Assembly (NCBI GenBank): GCA_016707205.1 | Contig: JADJHZ010000003.1 | Location: 186,001-250,000, forward strand | Length of the DNA: 64,000 bases | Direction: 5' to 3' | Source: Haliscomenobacter sp. | Lineage (GTDB): Bacteria; Bacteroidota; Bacteroidia; Chitinophagales; Saprospiraceae | In this document: positions 1-9,156 of the stretch, in pieces | How positions within the stretch are numbered: the stretch's first letter is position 1 | Layout of the letters: the number at the start of each line of letters is the position of its first letter | Position numbers and translations under genes: made by a program | The notes under the pieces: model-generated | The model's database searches: none | Told to the model about the DNA's origin: nothing | Seen by the model: the letters and a program-made list of their open reading frames with translations, nothing else

Positions 1-821
1 ACAGGGTTTTCCACCCCAGCCGTTTTGTGCTCCCATCCCAATTTTTCATGCGGGGATAAGAACAGGCGGAAAGGCGCTTCGATGGCCGTATTAAAAGGCC
101 GTGGCGTCCGGTAGCTGTCCTTTAGAAACAGTTCCGGATCGATGGCCACCACAGGAGGGATGACAAAACCTCCGGCCACCATATCGGCCAGGGTGTTCTC
201 TTCTTTTTCTGCAGGCGCTATCGGCGCATCCACTGTTCTGGGAGGACGTTGTCCGGGAGGGGCAACTTCCGGCCTTCCCGGTTCTTCCTGTCCCTGATCC
301 TTTAGGACTACGGCATCCAGCAAGTCTTTGGGGACCGCAAAATCTTTTTCGGCCGGTTTTTTGGGAATATTCCCCGGTTCGGTAATCGTGTCAAAGCGCC
401 CTCTTGGGTGGATCATCATGGTGTAGGCCGACCAGTTGAGCAGCGCTTCCGCGTTATTTTCGATCTCTTGAACCTGTTCCGGAATGCGAAAAACCAGGCG
501 GCTCAGCCCCGCCATGCGGTAGTCCAGGGGAAGATGGAAATCCGGACCGAATCTCGGAGAGGTAGAATTCTCCTGTACTACCTCCTCGGCAATACTTTGA
601 GGCGGGAAATATACAGCCACAGCCGCATCTTTGTTGCCCACCCTTTTCAACGTATTCCGCTGCAAATCCCATTGAAAATTGAAAAAATGGAACAGCAGCA
701 AGACCATGTCCTCGGTGCGGAGCAAAGGCAAAAGCACTTGATTGCCCGCCAGGGCAACAAAGGCGCCATCCCCGGAATCCAGCACCAGGGCTGGTTTCCC
801 GTCTATGGTGTTTTCATTCAC
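1..821 (-). CDS. Unrecognised protein, downstream part of a split reading frame (3' end beyond window)
   Basis: An open frame of about 273 codons runs on the minus strand to the left edge without a stop. Its first possible start is a GTG at 821-819 that overlaps the TGA of the upstream gene (GTGA overlap), so it may be a translationally coupled second gene. The frame also stays open upstream of that GTG, inside the preceding gene, so one extra base in the G5 run just before the junction would fuse the two into one protein. The protein has a globular start, a proline- and glutamate-rich linker around residues 150-200 and then a segment containing APFRLFLSPHEKLGW. I recognise no family. The codon use and composition look like real coding sequence. 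Confidence 0.55.
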   Translation of the reverse strand, partial: MNENTIDGKPALVLDSGDGAFVALAGNQVLLPLLRTEDMVLLLFHFFNFQWDLQRNTLKRVGNKDAAVAVYFPPQSIAEEVVQENSTSPRFGPDFHLPLDYRMAGLSRLVFRIPEQVQEIENNAEALLNWSAYTMMIHPRGRFDTITEPGNIPKKPAEKDFAVPKDLLDAVVLKDQGQEEPGRPEVAPPGQRPPRTVDAPIAPAEKEENTLADMVAGGFVIPPVVAIDPELFLKDSYRTPRPFNTAIEAPFRLFLSPHEKLGWEHKTAGVENP

Positions 822-2065
822 CCCCTCCCTTTCACCAGCAAACGCTGGCGCTTCGGGAATTGCATCGCTAACGGCTGAGATTGGACTATTGGATGGGACA
901 ATGCGCCGACATGCGGGGCAAACACTACCCGATTAATGGTATCCCCCTTGCCGGATAACTCAAAATCAGGCAGCCGCCCGGCGGTAGCCGGCTCCAGATC
1001 AAAGCGGTTTCCGTTAAGGATCAGGGGAATTGGCCCCGCCAAAGATCCAAATAAGGCAAATTCCGAATGGCCTCCCGAAAAGGAACGCGCAAAATGGAGG
1101 CGCGTTAAAGGAATCACCTGCCCTTCGCCAAGGTCCAAATCCGGAACAAACTGAGCGCCCGCAGCGCCTTCCACTGATTGCTGCTGGTAAAAGAACAAGG
1201 AATCCCCGCCTCGGGTGTCTTGCCCGGTTTCGATGAATATAGTGGAAAAAAGGGCGGAACTTACCGCAAGTTTATGCCCGCCAACTAATTCGGGCTCTAA
1301 AAGGTCATAAGCGCCGGCATCCGGGTGCAATTCCAGCAGGGTTTCTTTTTCCAACGCGACGCCGCTCAACGGCAATTGGGAATTTGGGGTATTCAACACC
1401 AGTGAAAGCCTTCTGCCTGAAAAGTCGCGGCCCTTATAGGTAAGCACGGCGCCGGGGTCGCCTTCAAACGAAAAGGACCAATCCGGATGGAAGGTTCCTT
1501 TCGCATGGGCCCCCAAACGCAACGCGCCGCAGCCTGCTTCTTTCAAAAAGGCAATTCCCTCCGGAACAGGCGCCGACAGGCTGGCTTCTCCTTTCAACCA
1601 TTGTACAAAATCATCGCCATGAAATTGCCCAAAGGCGTCCCATGCGATATCAAGAGAATACCCTATAGCCTGTCTGCGAACCGATGCCTCGAACGCAGCG
1701 CTTACCCGGGTTCCCGGGAAAAAGGCTTGCCGTAAACGAATCCGGAGTTCCTCCGAAAGCCGCTCTACTTCCAACTGAGGCTGACCGCCAAACCAGCCTG
1801 TGGCAATGGTCCACAAAGGTTGACCCCGTATGCCGATGCGAACGATTCCCGGCCCTTCTTCCAGTTCAAATCCAGGAGATATCCACTTGCCCACGGTATT
1901 CGTAACTGGCTCAAAAACCAGAGAAGCTACCCCCATTAATCCCAGAAACCTCCGCCGGTCTATTGCCTGCTTCCGGCAAATCCAGGCGCCCCGCTCTTGC
2001 ATAGGAGTAGCAGTCCTCCCCTGAAGGACTTTCCTCCGGAAATAGGGAAAATTGATCAAAGCCAT
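818..2065 (-). CDS. Unrecognised exported protein with Tat-like signal
   Basis: 415 residues. Near residue 37 it has DRRRFLGLMGVASLVF, a twin-arginine-like motif followed by a hydrophobic stretch, which suggests export of a folded protein. An internal ATG (MQERGAWICRK) about 20 residues in may be the real start. The rest has no motif I recognise; it is rich in beta-strand-like alternation and has no further membrane segment. The stop lies directly after a G5 run and overlaps the GTG of the next frame. The next frame continues sensibly, so this may be the N-terminal part of one large protein of unknown function. Confidence 0.6.
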   Translation of the reverse strand: MALINFPYFRRKVLQGRTATPMQERGAWICRKQAIDRRRFLGLMGVASLVFEPVTNTVGKWISPGFELEEGPGIVRIGIRGQPLWTIATGWFGGQPQLEVERLSEELRIRLRQAFFPGTRVSAAFEASVRRQAIGYSLDIAWDAFGQFHGDDFVQWLKGEASLSAPVPEGIAFLKEAGCGALRLGAHAKGTFHPDWSFSFEGDPGAVLTYKGRDFSGRRLSLVLNTPNSQLPLSGVALEKETLLELHPDAGAYDLLEPELVGGHKLAVSSALFSTIFIETGQDTRGGDSLFFYQQQSVEGAAGAQFVPDLDLGEGQVIPLTRLHFARSFSGGHSEFALFGSLAGPIPLILNGNRFDLEPATAGRLPDFELSGKGDTINRVVFAPHVGALSHPIVQSQPLAMQFPKRQRLLVKGRG

Positions 2066-2351
2066 GTCCTAATGCTTTTTTGGAATAAAAAGGCGAATCG
2101 CCAGCTCAGTGCCGGGGAATGCAAAAACAGACAGAGATTTTTAAAACGGGAAAGATGAAATCAGGGAAACTTCCCCAAGAAGAAAGCTGTTGGATTTCGT
2201 CCAGAGTTTAGAAAAAAAACAGCTAAAATCAAATGATATTAATCAATTGCAAAAATTCATACAATGATGTGACAATCAATGAAAAAACTACAGAATATTT
2301 ATTCTATATTTTAACAAATTCCCAAATAAAGGCTTTTCGATGAAAACAAAA

Positions 2352-2383
2352 ATGGGCGGGGCTTCCTGTTTAGCCCCGCCCAT
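2352..2383. terminator. GC-rich hairpin downstream of the serine hydrolase
   Basis: ATGGGCGGGGC pairs perfectly with GCCCCGCCCAT (11 bp, 10-nt loop) about 50 bp past the hydrolase stop on the minus strand. There is only a weak T-tract, so termination is likely but not certain. Confidence 0.5.
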
Positions 2384-2384
2384 T

Positions 2385-2429
2385 GCCGGATTGAAAATCC
2401 GGCGAACACCCGCGGATTGAAAATCCGCG
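2385..2429. repeat. Pair of REP-like mini-palindromes
   Basis: Two adjacent perfect 8-bp stems with the loop GAA: GCCGGATT-GAA-AATCCGGC (2385-2403) and CGCGGATT-GAA-AATCCGCG (2411-2429). The second is followed by GCTACAT. A relative with the same GCTACAT tail occurs at 44494. Confidence 0.6.
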
Positions 2430-2434
2430 CTACA

Positions 2435-4254
2435 TTACTTCTTCACCGCCCGGAAATTTCCATTCGGCTGGATGAACGTCACGGCGCTCGCTTTGCCGTC
2501 GGGGCCGATGTCAAAGCGGACGCTGAAGCCTTCCAGGACCTTGAATTTGAACTCGTGGTTGCCCAGCGGAACCATCTCGTAATCGGGCTGACGGGGACGA
2601 GCACCATCAGGGTTTCGCCGCGGAGGTAAGCTTTGGCAAGCACGCCGCCGAGGTCGTATTCGCCAAGGTATTTTTCCAGTTCGTTTTGGGCCATGGCCAC
2701 GGCTTCCGCCTGGCGTTTAAAGACGATGTCCTTCACCCCGTCCTGGAGGCCCTGGAAGATGAAGGCGTCGATCTCCCCTTTGGCGTTGGTCTGGAAACGG
2801 AGGCGGAAGGGGTTGTCTTCACCGATAGCATCTGCTTCGGACAGATCGATCGGCCGGAAAATATCGTAGTGGTAATGCTCCAGCCAGAACGTCACGTGGG
2901 AGGAATGGAGGAAAAGGGAATCCTGCGCCGCCGCGAGCCGCAGCGCGCCATAACCCGGGTGTTCAAACAAGCCGGCATAATCCTTCAGCGCATGGGAAGG
3001 CTGGGTGTCTTTCTTGCGGGCCAGGCTGTCGGCCTGATTCTGTCCTGCGGCTGCCGTGCGGGCTTTATCCCGGGCGGTTTTGATCTGGGCATGCCAGTCG
3101 CGGTAGGGCAGCTTGAGCATCCGGTCGGAGATATAGTTGCGGATCATGCCGGGCAGTGGAGAGCCGTTCTGGTTGACGAGCACCACGATGCCGATGCTGT
3201 CGGTGGGATAAAACGCCGTGCTGGCGCTGAAGCCGTCGATATTGCCCCCGTGCTCCACCCGGTAGTGGCCCCGGTAGGAAGCCAGCATCCATCCCATGCC
3301 GTAGTTGGCGAAGAACGCGTCGGGGTTTTCCGGACTGGGCAGGCCAGCGTTGATCACCATCTGCGACGACATGGCCTGGCGCACATAGGATTCCGGAAGC
3401 ACTTCTTTTCCCTGGTACTTGCCGCCGTAGATCCAGGTCGTCACCCAGGCAGCCATTTCCGCCGGGCTGGAGTAGATGGCGCCCGCCGGGCCCATCCCCT
3501 CAATCCGGTAATAGTCCATCGGATGGATCGCGTCTTTGTCGTCGGTGCGGTAGCCTTTAGCCAGATCGGCGTAGCTTCCTTTCCAGGGGGCAAAATTGGA
3601 GGTCTTCATGCCCAGAGGCCCGAAAATTTTGGAGGCGACGAGTTCCTCCCAGGTTTTGCCGTACAGCTTTTCGGCGATCACCCCCTGGAGCAGAAACATC
3701 CAGTTGTTGTATTGCCAGGCCTGGCGCCAGGGCGTCGAAGGCTCCATATACTGGATGCGCATCACAGAGCTGTCGCGGGTGGTCGGGTTGAGGTACCACG
3801 ACAGGTCGTGCCGGGGGAGCCCGGTGCGGTGGCAGGTCAGGTCGCGCACCGTGACGTTTTGGGTCAGTTCCTCGTTGTAAAACTTGAACCCCGGCAGGTA
3901 TTCCGTCACCGGCTTGTCGAAATCCAGTTTGCCTTCTCCCTGGAGCATGCCCAGCAGGGAAGAGGTAAACGCCTTGGAGCAGGAGCCTATGGCAAACAGG
4001 GTATTTGCGGTCACCGGCTGCTTGTTTTCGTAGTCTTTGTATCCAAATCCGGAAGCTAAAAACACCTTATCCTTCTCCACGACCACGATGCCTACCCCCG
4101 GCGCATGCCATTCCTTGAGCAAGCGGTTGACGAGCGTGTCGATCCCGGCCAGGCGCTGGTCTGCGGTTGCAGGCGCCGCTTTTTTGGCTCCTTTTTGAGC
4201 GGATACCGATACGCTGAGGAGGAATACCATCGAAAGGAAAAGAAAACGTCTCAT
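2435..4254 (-). CDS. Secreted serine hydrolase, beta-lactamase (class C) family with DUF3471-like C-terminus, frameshifted
   Basis: A signal peptide (MRRFLFLSMVFLLSVSVSA) is followed by a beta-lactamase/transpeptidase fold with the SxxK motif as SCSK in GSCSKAF, the second motif as YNN in QYNNW, and HGG in VEHGGNIDGF. These are the catalytic signatures of the class C penicillin-binding-like hydrolases. The C-terminal third is a DUF3471-like beta domain. Near 2590-2597 one base is missing: the current frame ends in a nonsense tail at 2479, while the neighbouring frame continues PDYEMVPLGNHEF through FRAVKK and stops at 2435. About 605 residues once joined. The substrate (a peptide, an ester or cell-wall material) cannot be told. 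Probably periplasmic or secreted. Confidence 0.85.
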
Positions 4255-4381
4255 GGCGGATTGTTTAGGTGGGAAAAGCGATTTTTCCTTGGAAAGATAA
4301 GAAATACCCGGTAATTATGCCTATTCCTAAACCATGGTTTGGCGCAGTCCAGCTTCCGTTTTGCCCCCGGCCTCGGGGTAT

Positions 4382-4411
4382 GTTCTTTTTTTGCTCGCCC
4401 AAAAAAAGAAC
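4382..4411. repeat. Hairpin GTTCTTTTTTTG / CAAAAAAAGAAC
   Basis: A perfect 12-bp inverted repeat with a CTCGCC loop, followed by a second small hairpin GGGCG-CTCCTT-CGCCC. It looks like a dispersed intergenic repeat or a bidirectional terminator between divergent genes. Confidence 0.5.
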
Positions 4412-4610
4412 CAAAAAAAGGGCGCTCCTTCGCCCTACCGCTCCGGGCTGCGGAGGGCAATTCAGAGACAAGCCGTTAGTTATGAAAAATACTACAAGAT
4501 TAGGCCCGAAGGATGGGGAACCGTGTCGCAAGGGTTTTGATCGCGTCTGTTATTAGAAAAAATGATGCTATTTTTTTATTAATTTTTCCAAAATTTAGGG
4601 GTCTTTCCTG

Positions 4611-4735
4611 TTCCCCCTCCTTCGGAGGGGGTTAGGGGGAGGCCATACAGCAACGACCTAAACTCAGGCCTGCTCCCGATTTTATTGCGTTGCTTCCTCG
4701 CCCTCCCCCTGGGAGGCGTTTTGAGATAGCTTTTA
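4611..4735. mobile_element. Truncated copy of the 190-bp TIR element
   Basis: The right end GTTTTGAGATAGCTTTTA (4718-4735) matches the right ends at 10681 and 24971. The interior has the same CCCCCTCC...GGAGGGGGTTAGGGGGA style of GC-rich inverted repeat. The left terminal repeat is missing. Confidence 0.55.
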
Positions 4736-4758
4736 CTAAACCACAACATCCCCACCAC

Positions 4759-5382
4759 ATGAAACAACTTAAAGAAAAAAAACCGGCTACCGTAGAAGAG
4801 CCCATCCTCCACCTCTCCCAACTCGACCCCGAGGGCATTTACACGTATGCCGATTACTTGCGCTGGCAATTCGAAGACCGGGTGGAATTAATCCGGGGAC
4901 AGCTGATGAAAATGAGCCCGGCGCCTTCGTCTTCCCACCAGTCGGTTTCCGTTTCGCTTACCGGGCAATTTTGGCAATTTTTCAGGCAAAAACCCTGTCA
5001 GGTTTTTGCCGCCCCCTTCGACGTCCGGCTGCCGATCAGCAAGAAAAAAGGGCAAATTACGACGGTGGTGCAGCCCGACCTCTGCGTCATCTGCGACCCC
5101 GCCAAGATCGACGAAAAGGGATGCCTCGGCGCGCCCGACCTCATCGTCGAGATCCTTTCTCCGGGCAACAGCAAACGGGAAATGCGCATCAAATTCGACG
5201 TCTACCAGGAAGCCGGCGTGCGGGAGTACTGGATGGTACACCCCCTCGACCGGATGGTCATGGTGTACGTCCTCAACGAAAACGGCCGGTTTATCGGCCT
5301 GCAGCCCGTGACGGACGATACCGAACTGCGGGCCGCCATATTCCCGGATCTGGTCATCGACCTGAAGGAGGTGTTTGCCTGA
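4759..5382 (+). CDS. Uma2 family protein (PD-(D/E)XK nuclease fold)
   Basis: 207 residues from the ATG at 4759; upstream in-frame codons fall in the repeat element, so the longer frame is not used. It has the Uma2/DUF820 pattern: TYADYLRW, then VELIRGQLMKMSPAPSSSHQ, VQPDLCVICDP, and APDLIVEILSPGNSKREM, then GVREYWMVHPLDRMVMVY. The PD...E.S...K residues are those of the PD-(D/E)XK nuclease fold. Family members are common in cyanobacteria and Bacteroidota, often in many copies, and their biological role is unknown. It converges with the methyltransferase: the two stops abut at 5382/5383. Confidence 0.88.
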   Translation: MKQLKEKKPATVEEPILHLSQLDPEGIYTYADYLRWQFEDRVELIRGQLMKMSPAPSSSHQSVSVSLTGQFWQFFRQKPCQVFAAPFDVRLPISKKKGQITTVVQPDLCVICDPAKIDEKGCLGAPDLIVEILSPGNSKREMRIKFDVYQEAGVREYWMVHPLDRMVMVYVLNENGRFIGLQPVTDDTELRAAIFPDLVIDLKEVFA

Positions 5383-6033
5383 TCAGGCAGCCTTATCCTC
5401 TTCCTTTTTTTCCGCCACCACAAACGCCAGCGGGATGCTGCCCTGCACTTTTTCGGCAAAAGCGATCCGGTACCCACAGGATTCCACCCATTGGCAGAAT
5501 TGGCCATACGACCACCGGTGGCGGGCCTTGAACCCGGCCAGACCCATAAGGTGCGACAGGAAGTGCGTTCGGATATCCTCGCCGTGGCAGAACGTCGGAA
5601 CGATGATCCGGCCTCCCGGGGCCAGCACCCTGCCCATCTCCTGCAAGGCTTGTTCGGGGTAAAAAAGCAGGTGCAGCACGTTCGAGGCGATCACCACATC
5701 AAACGCGCCCGGGTCAAACCGGAGATCGCAGATATCCTGCACGCTGAACCGGACGTTGGCCGTCTGCATCCGTTCCTGTTTTTCCTGAGCAACGCGAATC
5801 ATTTCCGGCGCCAGGTCGACCGCCTCCACCTCCTTCACCTGACCGGCTATCGCCAGGGCGATCAACCCCGTGCCGGTGGCGACTTCGAGTACCCGGTCTT
5901 CCGGGTGGACGTGCTGGTGCAGCAACTCAAATAAGCGGGCATAGGAATCCCTCAGCGTACGCGCGATAAACCGGTCGTACCGGCCGGCAAACTGTTGCCA
6001 GAAGCGTTGTTCGATGTCCGTTCTTGAAGCCAT
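5383..6033 (-). CDS. Class I SAM-dependent methyltransferase
   Basis: The glycine-rich SAM-binding motif I is VLEVATGTGLIALAIAG near residue 50. It is followed by VEAVDLAPEMIRVA (ribose-binding acid), DVVIASNVLHLL and a late LAPGGRIIVPTF, the normal order of a Rossmann-fold methyltransferase. The substrate is unknown; the type resembles UbiE/BioC-like methyltransferases. I chose the ATG at 6033 (MASRTDIEQRFW); an in-frame TTG at 6066, closer to a GGAAGAG sequence, would add 11 residues. It lies directly behind the histidine kinase on the same strand, about 45 bp from the kinase's restored stop, so the two may be co-transcribed. Confidence 0.85.
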   Translation of the reverse strand: MASRTDIEQRFWQQFAGRYDRFIARTLRDSYARLFELLHQHVHPEDRVLEVATGTGLIALAIAGQVKEVEAVDLAPEMIRVAQEKQERMQTANVRFSVQDICDLRFDPGAFDVVIASNVLHLLFYPEQALQEMGRVLAPGGRIIVPTFCHGEDIRTHFLSHLMGLAGFKARHRWSYGQFCQWVESCGYRIAFAEKVQGSIPLAFVVAEKKEEDKAA

Positions 6034-6076
6034 ATATCTATTTTTTAATCCAAATCGTTTGCTCAATCTCTTCCTT

Positions 6077-7497
6077 TCACAACATAAACGTCAGCTCCAT
6101 CCTGCACCCCTTCCCCGGAGAGGAGAAAACTCGGATATCGCCGCCGTGGAGGTGCATAATCTGCCTCGACAGGCTCAGCCAATCCCGGAACCTTCTTTCT
6201 TCGTGGAAAAAAACGGCATAAACACCTTTTCCAGGTAGTCGGAAGGAATTCCGGGGCCGGTATCCGAAACCGTAATAACCGGCAGACCGCTACGCATACC
6301 AGCACTTACGGCGATCGATGGCTCCGGCGCCCCGTCCAGCGCTTCACAGGCATTTTTGATCAGGTTGATCAGCACCATTTCGATTTGGGAGGGGTCGAGC
6401 AGGATGGTAAGGTCAATGGGGCGAATATCCTGCTCCAGGCGTATACCCTTCTCCTGAAACCGCTCCTGAAACAGCGTCAGCACCCGGTGGAGCATGGGCG
6501 CCACCGCTGTGAGTTGTATCGCCGGCTGCGGAATCGACGTAAACTCCCGGTATGCCTGCACAAATTGCATGATCCCCCGGCCACGCTGTTCAATGGTATC
6601 CAGAGCCAGGTTCAGGTCGGCAACCGGCCCTTCCAAAGCCCCCGACGAGGGCAAATCCTGGTTCACAATCTCCCGCATGGTGCCTGCCAGGGAAACAATG
6701 GGCGTTACCGAGTTCATGATCTCGTGGCGCAGGACGCGGGTCAGGTTTTGCCAGGCCTCCTGCTCGTTTTGCTGGAGCTCCGATTGAATGTTTTGCAGCG
6801 AAACCAACCAGATGGTTCTGCCTCGCACCTTTGTGGTCAGGGCATGGATGAGCAGCCGGCTTCCATCGGACGACGTATGCAGAAATTTTTTGCGCTGTGT
6901 TCCGGGTTCCAGCAACCGGAGCAACGAGGCATGCGGGGTGTCCGACAGCTCCGCCAGGTTTTTAAGCCGGTAGATCCCTAACAGCCGCAAGGCCTCCCGG
7001 TTGATCAGCTCAATGCCCCCGGCCGTGTCCATCGAGAATATGCCCACCCGCACATGCTGAACAAGGGTACGGATAAAATGCAGGTTGGCTTCATTTTCCT
7101 CCCGAACCTGCCGGAAAGCCTCCAGCACCTGGTTCATTTGGCGGTTTAAGCCGGCAAACGAAGCGCCCAAGTTTTCGTCTGAACGGAATTTGATGGCAAA
7201 ATCCTGGAACCGCACCGATTCAAAAAAACGAATGAGCTTCCGGTTTATCCTCGTCACGTAAAGGTACAGCGACCGGACCAGCGGAATATTCACCCCCGCG
7301 ATCAACACCCAAAACCAGGCGCCAGGATAGAAAGGCCGCAGATACACCAACCCCAGGTTGACCATAACCAGCACCCCAACCCGCAGGACCAGGCCGGTAG
7401 AGAAATGAAGGTAGCGGCGGCGGAACAGTTCAAGGTTCAAAGCGTAAGGATTGAAGGCGTAAGGCGTAAGGCATAGGGTTCGGAGGGCCGACAGCAA
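6077..7497 (-). CDS. Membrane histidine kinase of the two-component system, frameshifted
   Basis: Two N-terminal membrane segments (about residues 30-75) precede a HAMP-like linker, a PAS-like region and a HisKA/HATPase core: H-box RHEIMNSVTPI, N-box NLIKNACEAL, G1 DTGPGIP, F-box FMPFFSTKKEGSGIG. Near 6175-6178 one base is missing, so the frame stops right after GSGIG. The neighbouring frame gives the expected LSLSRQIMHLHGGDIRVF and ends at 6077. The first 20 codons (from a TTG at 7497) are the translation of a short tandem repeat, so the true start is probably about 7440. It pairs with the NtrC-type regulator just upstream. The likely role is sensing envelope stress or a toxic compound and controlling the efflux genes at 9.1-14 kb. 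Confidence 0.85.
7436..7482. repeat. Short tandem repeat (AAGGCGT type) in the kinase 5' end
   Basis: Imperfect 7-8 bp units such as GCGTAAG and GGCGTAA. They encode the unlikely N-terminus LCLTPYAFNPYALN of the longest kinase frame. Confidence 0.5.
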
Positions 7498-7517
7498 TAG
7501 CGGCTCTGCCTGAAAAT

Positions 7518-7587
7518 TACATCGTTACATCGTTACATCGTTACATCGTTACATCGCTACATCGCAACCTCGCAACCTCGCTACATC
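7518..7587. repeat. Octamer array TACATCGT
   Basis: Five copies of TACATCGT are followed by drifting units (TACATCGC, AACCTCGC). They fill the spacer between the regulator stop (7589) and the kinase. Confidence 0.85.
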
Positions 7588-7588
7588 C

Positions 7589-8939
7589 TCAATTCTCAAT
7601 CCCGTATTTTTCCATCCTACGGTAAAGGGCGGCGCGGCTCAGGCCCAGGGCCTTGGCCGTTTCGGAAATATTGCCGTAATGCGCCCGGAGGGTTTTGATG
7701 ATTTGGGACCGCTCCAGTTCCCAGAGGTGGGACGAGTGCTGGGTCTCCGGACCGTCTGATTCGGGAAAAGGAAAATCCGCTGGTTGCAACATTCCGTCGG
7801 AGGAAAGGATCACGGCGCGCTCCAGGGTATGCTGAAGTTCCCGAATATTTCCCGGCCAGGGATACCGGGTAAGGCGGCGCTCCAGCTCAGGGGAAAGCTT
7901 GCTTGCCGGGCGGGCATACTTTTTGGCAAACCGATCCAGGAAAAAAAGAGCCAGCGGAACAATATCCTCCTGCCGTTCGCGTAAGGCGGGCAAAGCGAGT
8001 TCGATGGTATTGATGCGGTATAATAAATCCTGGCGAAAACGTTTTTCAGCCGTCCATTGTCCGAGCGGCTGGTTGCTGGCGCAAATCAGCCGAACGTCCG
8101 CAGGCCTGGGCTGGTTGGAGCCAACGGGCGTCACCCGGCGCTGCTGCAAAACGGACAGCAATTTAGCCTGGGCCATAAGACTGAGGTTACTGATCTCGTC
8201 CAGAAAAAGCGTGCCACCGTGGGCCTTCAAACCGGCCCTTCCGATCGGCTCGGGCATCGGTAAACGCGCCCTTCACGTGCCCGAAGAGCTCGCTCTCGAG
8301 CAAGGATTCCGGGACCGCCCCCAAATCCACTTCCACGTAAGGCCCCTGATTTCGCAACGATTTCCGGTGAATTTGCTCTGCCAGCAAGGTTTTCCCTGTT
8401 CCGCTTTCCCCCAGGATCAGGATATTGGCATCCGTCGCAGCGACCCGGTCTACCTGGGATTCCAATTGCTGCATTCTGGCATTCGCGGTTGCCGGCAATG
8501 CCAGCAAAGAGGACTTGCCCGCTTTATCCCCCGCGGCAGGGCTGGAGTGACGGTCTTTCCGATGGTCCAGGGCAGCCCGAAGCGTGGCAACAAACCGGTC
8601 GTTCTCCCAGGGCTTCAGCACAAAGTCGGCCGCTCCGGATTTGATCGCCCGGACGGCAAGATCGATATCCCCGTAAGCCGTAAGGAATACCACCGCCATG
8701 TTGGGGTCGGTCTCCAGGATGCGCTGAAGCCAGTAAAATCCATCCTCTCCCTGGCTGAGATCCCGCTGAAAATTCATGTCCAGCACCACCAGATCAAAAT
8801 GCCTGCTGCCCAGCAAAAAAGGAATTTGGCGCGGATCCTTTTCGATATCCACCTGATGAAAATAGCGCTTCAGCAACAGGTACAACCCGTTGAGAATACT
8901 CGCGTCATCGTCTACGATCAGGATTTTTGAAGGGTTCAA
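7589..8939 (-). CDS. NtrC-family sigma-54-dependent response regulator, frameshifted
   Basis: The receiver domain has acidic VDDD near residue 10, the phosphorylatable Asp in VVLDMNF, and LKPW. The AAA+ sigma-54 interaction domain has Walker A GESGTGKT, the sigma-54 contact loop GAFTDA, and Walker B GGTLFLDEI. The C-terminal Fis-type helix-turn-helix is NISETAKALGLSRAALYRRM. The frame breaks at about 8221-8228, between GRFE and AHGGTLF (net two bases missing or one extra). The start appears to be a TTG at 8939, because a stop lies just upstream in frame and the upstream DNA is short-repeat sequence. It should activate sigma-54 promoters; a perfect one lies about 140 bp upstream, facing the divergent efflux operon. 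Confidence 0.9.
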
Positions 8940-8976
8940 CGGTTACAGTTCAAGATTCATCGGTTAAGGTTCGGGG
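8930..8976. repeat. Degenerate GGTTCAAC-type repeat at the regulator start
   Basis: Loose 7-8 bp units (GGTTCAAC, GGTTACAG, TTCAAGAT, TCATCGGT) straddle the first codons and the leader of the regulator gene. Confidence 0.35.
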
Positions 8977-8989
8977 AGCACCGCATTTC

Positions 8990-9026
8990 GTCCATTTCCG
9001 AACACCCATTGTCCGGTTTCGAACAC
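8990..9026. promoter_or_regulatory. Two direct repeats, likely binding sites of the NtrC-type regulator
   Basis: GTCCATTTCCGAACAC (8990-9005) and GTCCGGTTTCGAACAC (9011-9026) differ at only three positions. They are spaced 21 bp start to start, two helical turns. They lie about 80-115 bp upstream of the predicted sigma-54 start site, where enhancer-binding proteins usually bind. Each has a weak dyad around TTCGAA. Confidence 0.6.
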
Positions 9027-9078
9027 GAATAAACTAAAAAAAACATGCAATACATTGACTTTTAAATACTTATTTTTT

Positions 9079-9094
9079 TGGCATAGCGATTGCA
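9079..9094 (+). promoter_or_regulatory. Sigma-54 promoter of the efflux operon
   Basis: TGGCATAGCGATTGCA matches the -24/-12 consensus TGGCAC-N5-TTGCA, with exactly 10 nt between GG and GC. Transcription would start near 9105, so translation of the adaptor cannot begin at the upstream in-frame codon at 9055. Confidence 0.85.
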
Positions 9095-9156
9095 CGATTT
9101 CTATACAGATGCATGCCATGAGATCTTCCACCTATGGCAGCAGAAAAAAAACCGAC

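Larger units (their letters stand above)
2066..2434. other. Intergenic spacer, AT-rich with hairpins
   Basis: No gene. Positions 2200-2340 are AT-rich and probably hold the promoter of the Tat-signal gene, though no clean Bacteroidota promoter can be picked. The part next to the serine hydrolase stop carries three hairpins, listed separately. Confidence 0.6.
4255..4758. other. Intergenic region between divergent genes
   Basis: No convincing gene. It holds an A/T-stem hairpin at 4382-4411 and a fragment of the 190-bp repeat element at 4611-4735, both listed separately. Confidence 0.6.

Noticed and set aside
408..878. + strand open frame (156 codons)
   Set aside because: Antisense to the open minus frame that runs to the window edge and reads as coding.
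2686..4059. Long + strand open frame (457 codons)
   Set aside because: Antisense shadow of the serine hydrolase, which has signal peptide and catalytic motifs.
7440..7497. First 20 codons of the kinase frame as a real N-terminus
   Set aside because: They translate short tandem repeats, and the frame's start is only a TTG; the membrane segment starts later.
7518..7587. Possible CRISPR array
   Set aside because: Units are 8 bp and contiguous, with no spacers between repeats; it is a simple tandem array.
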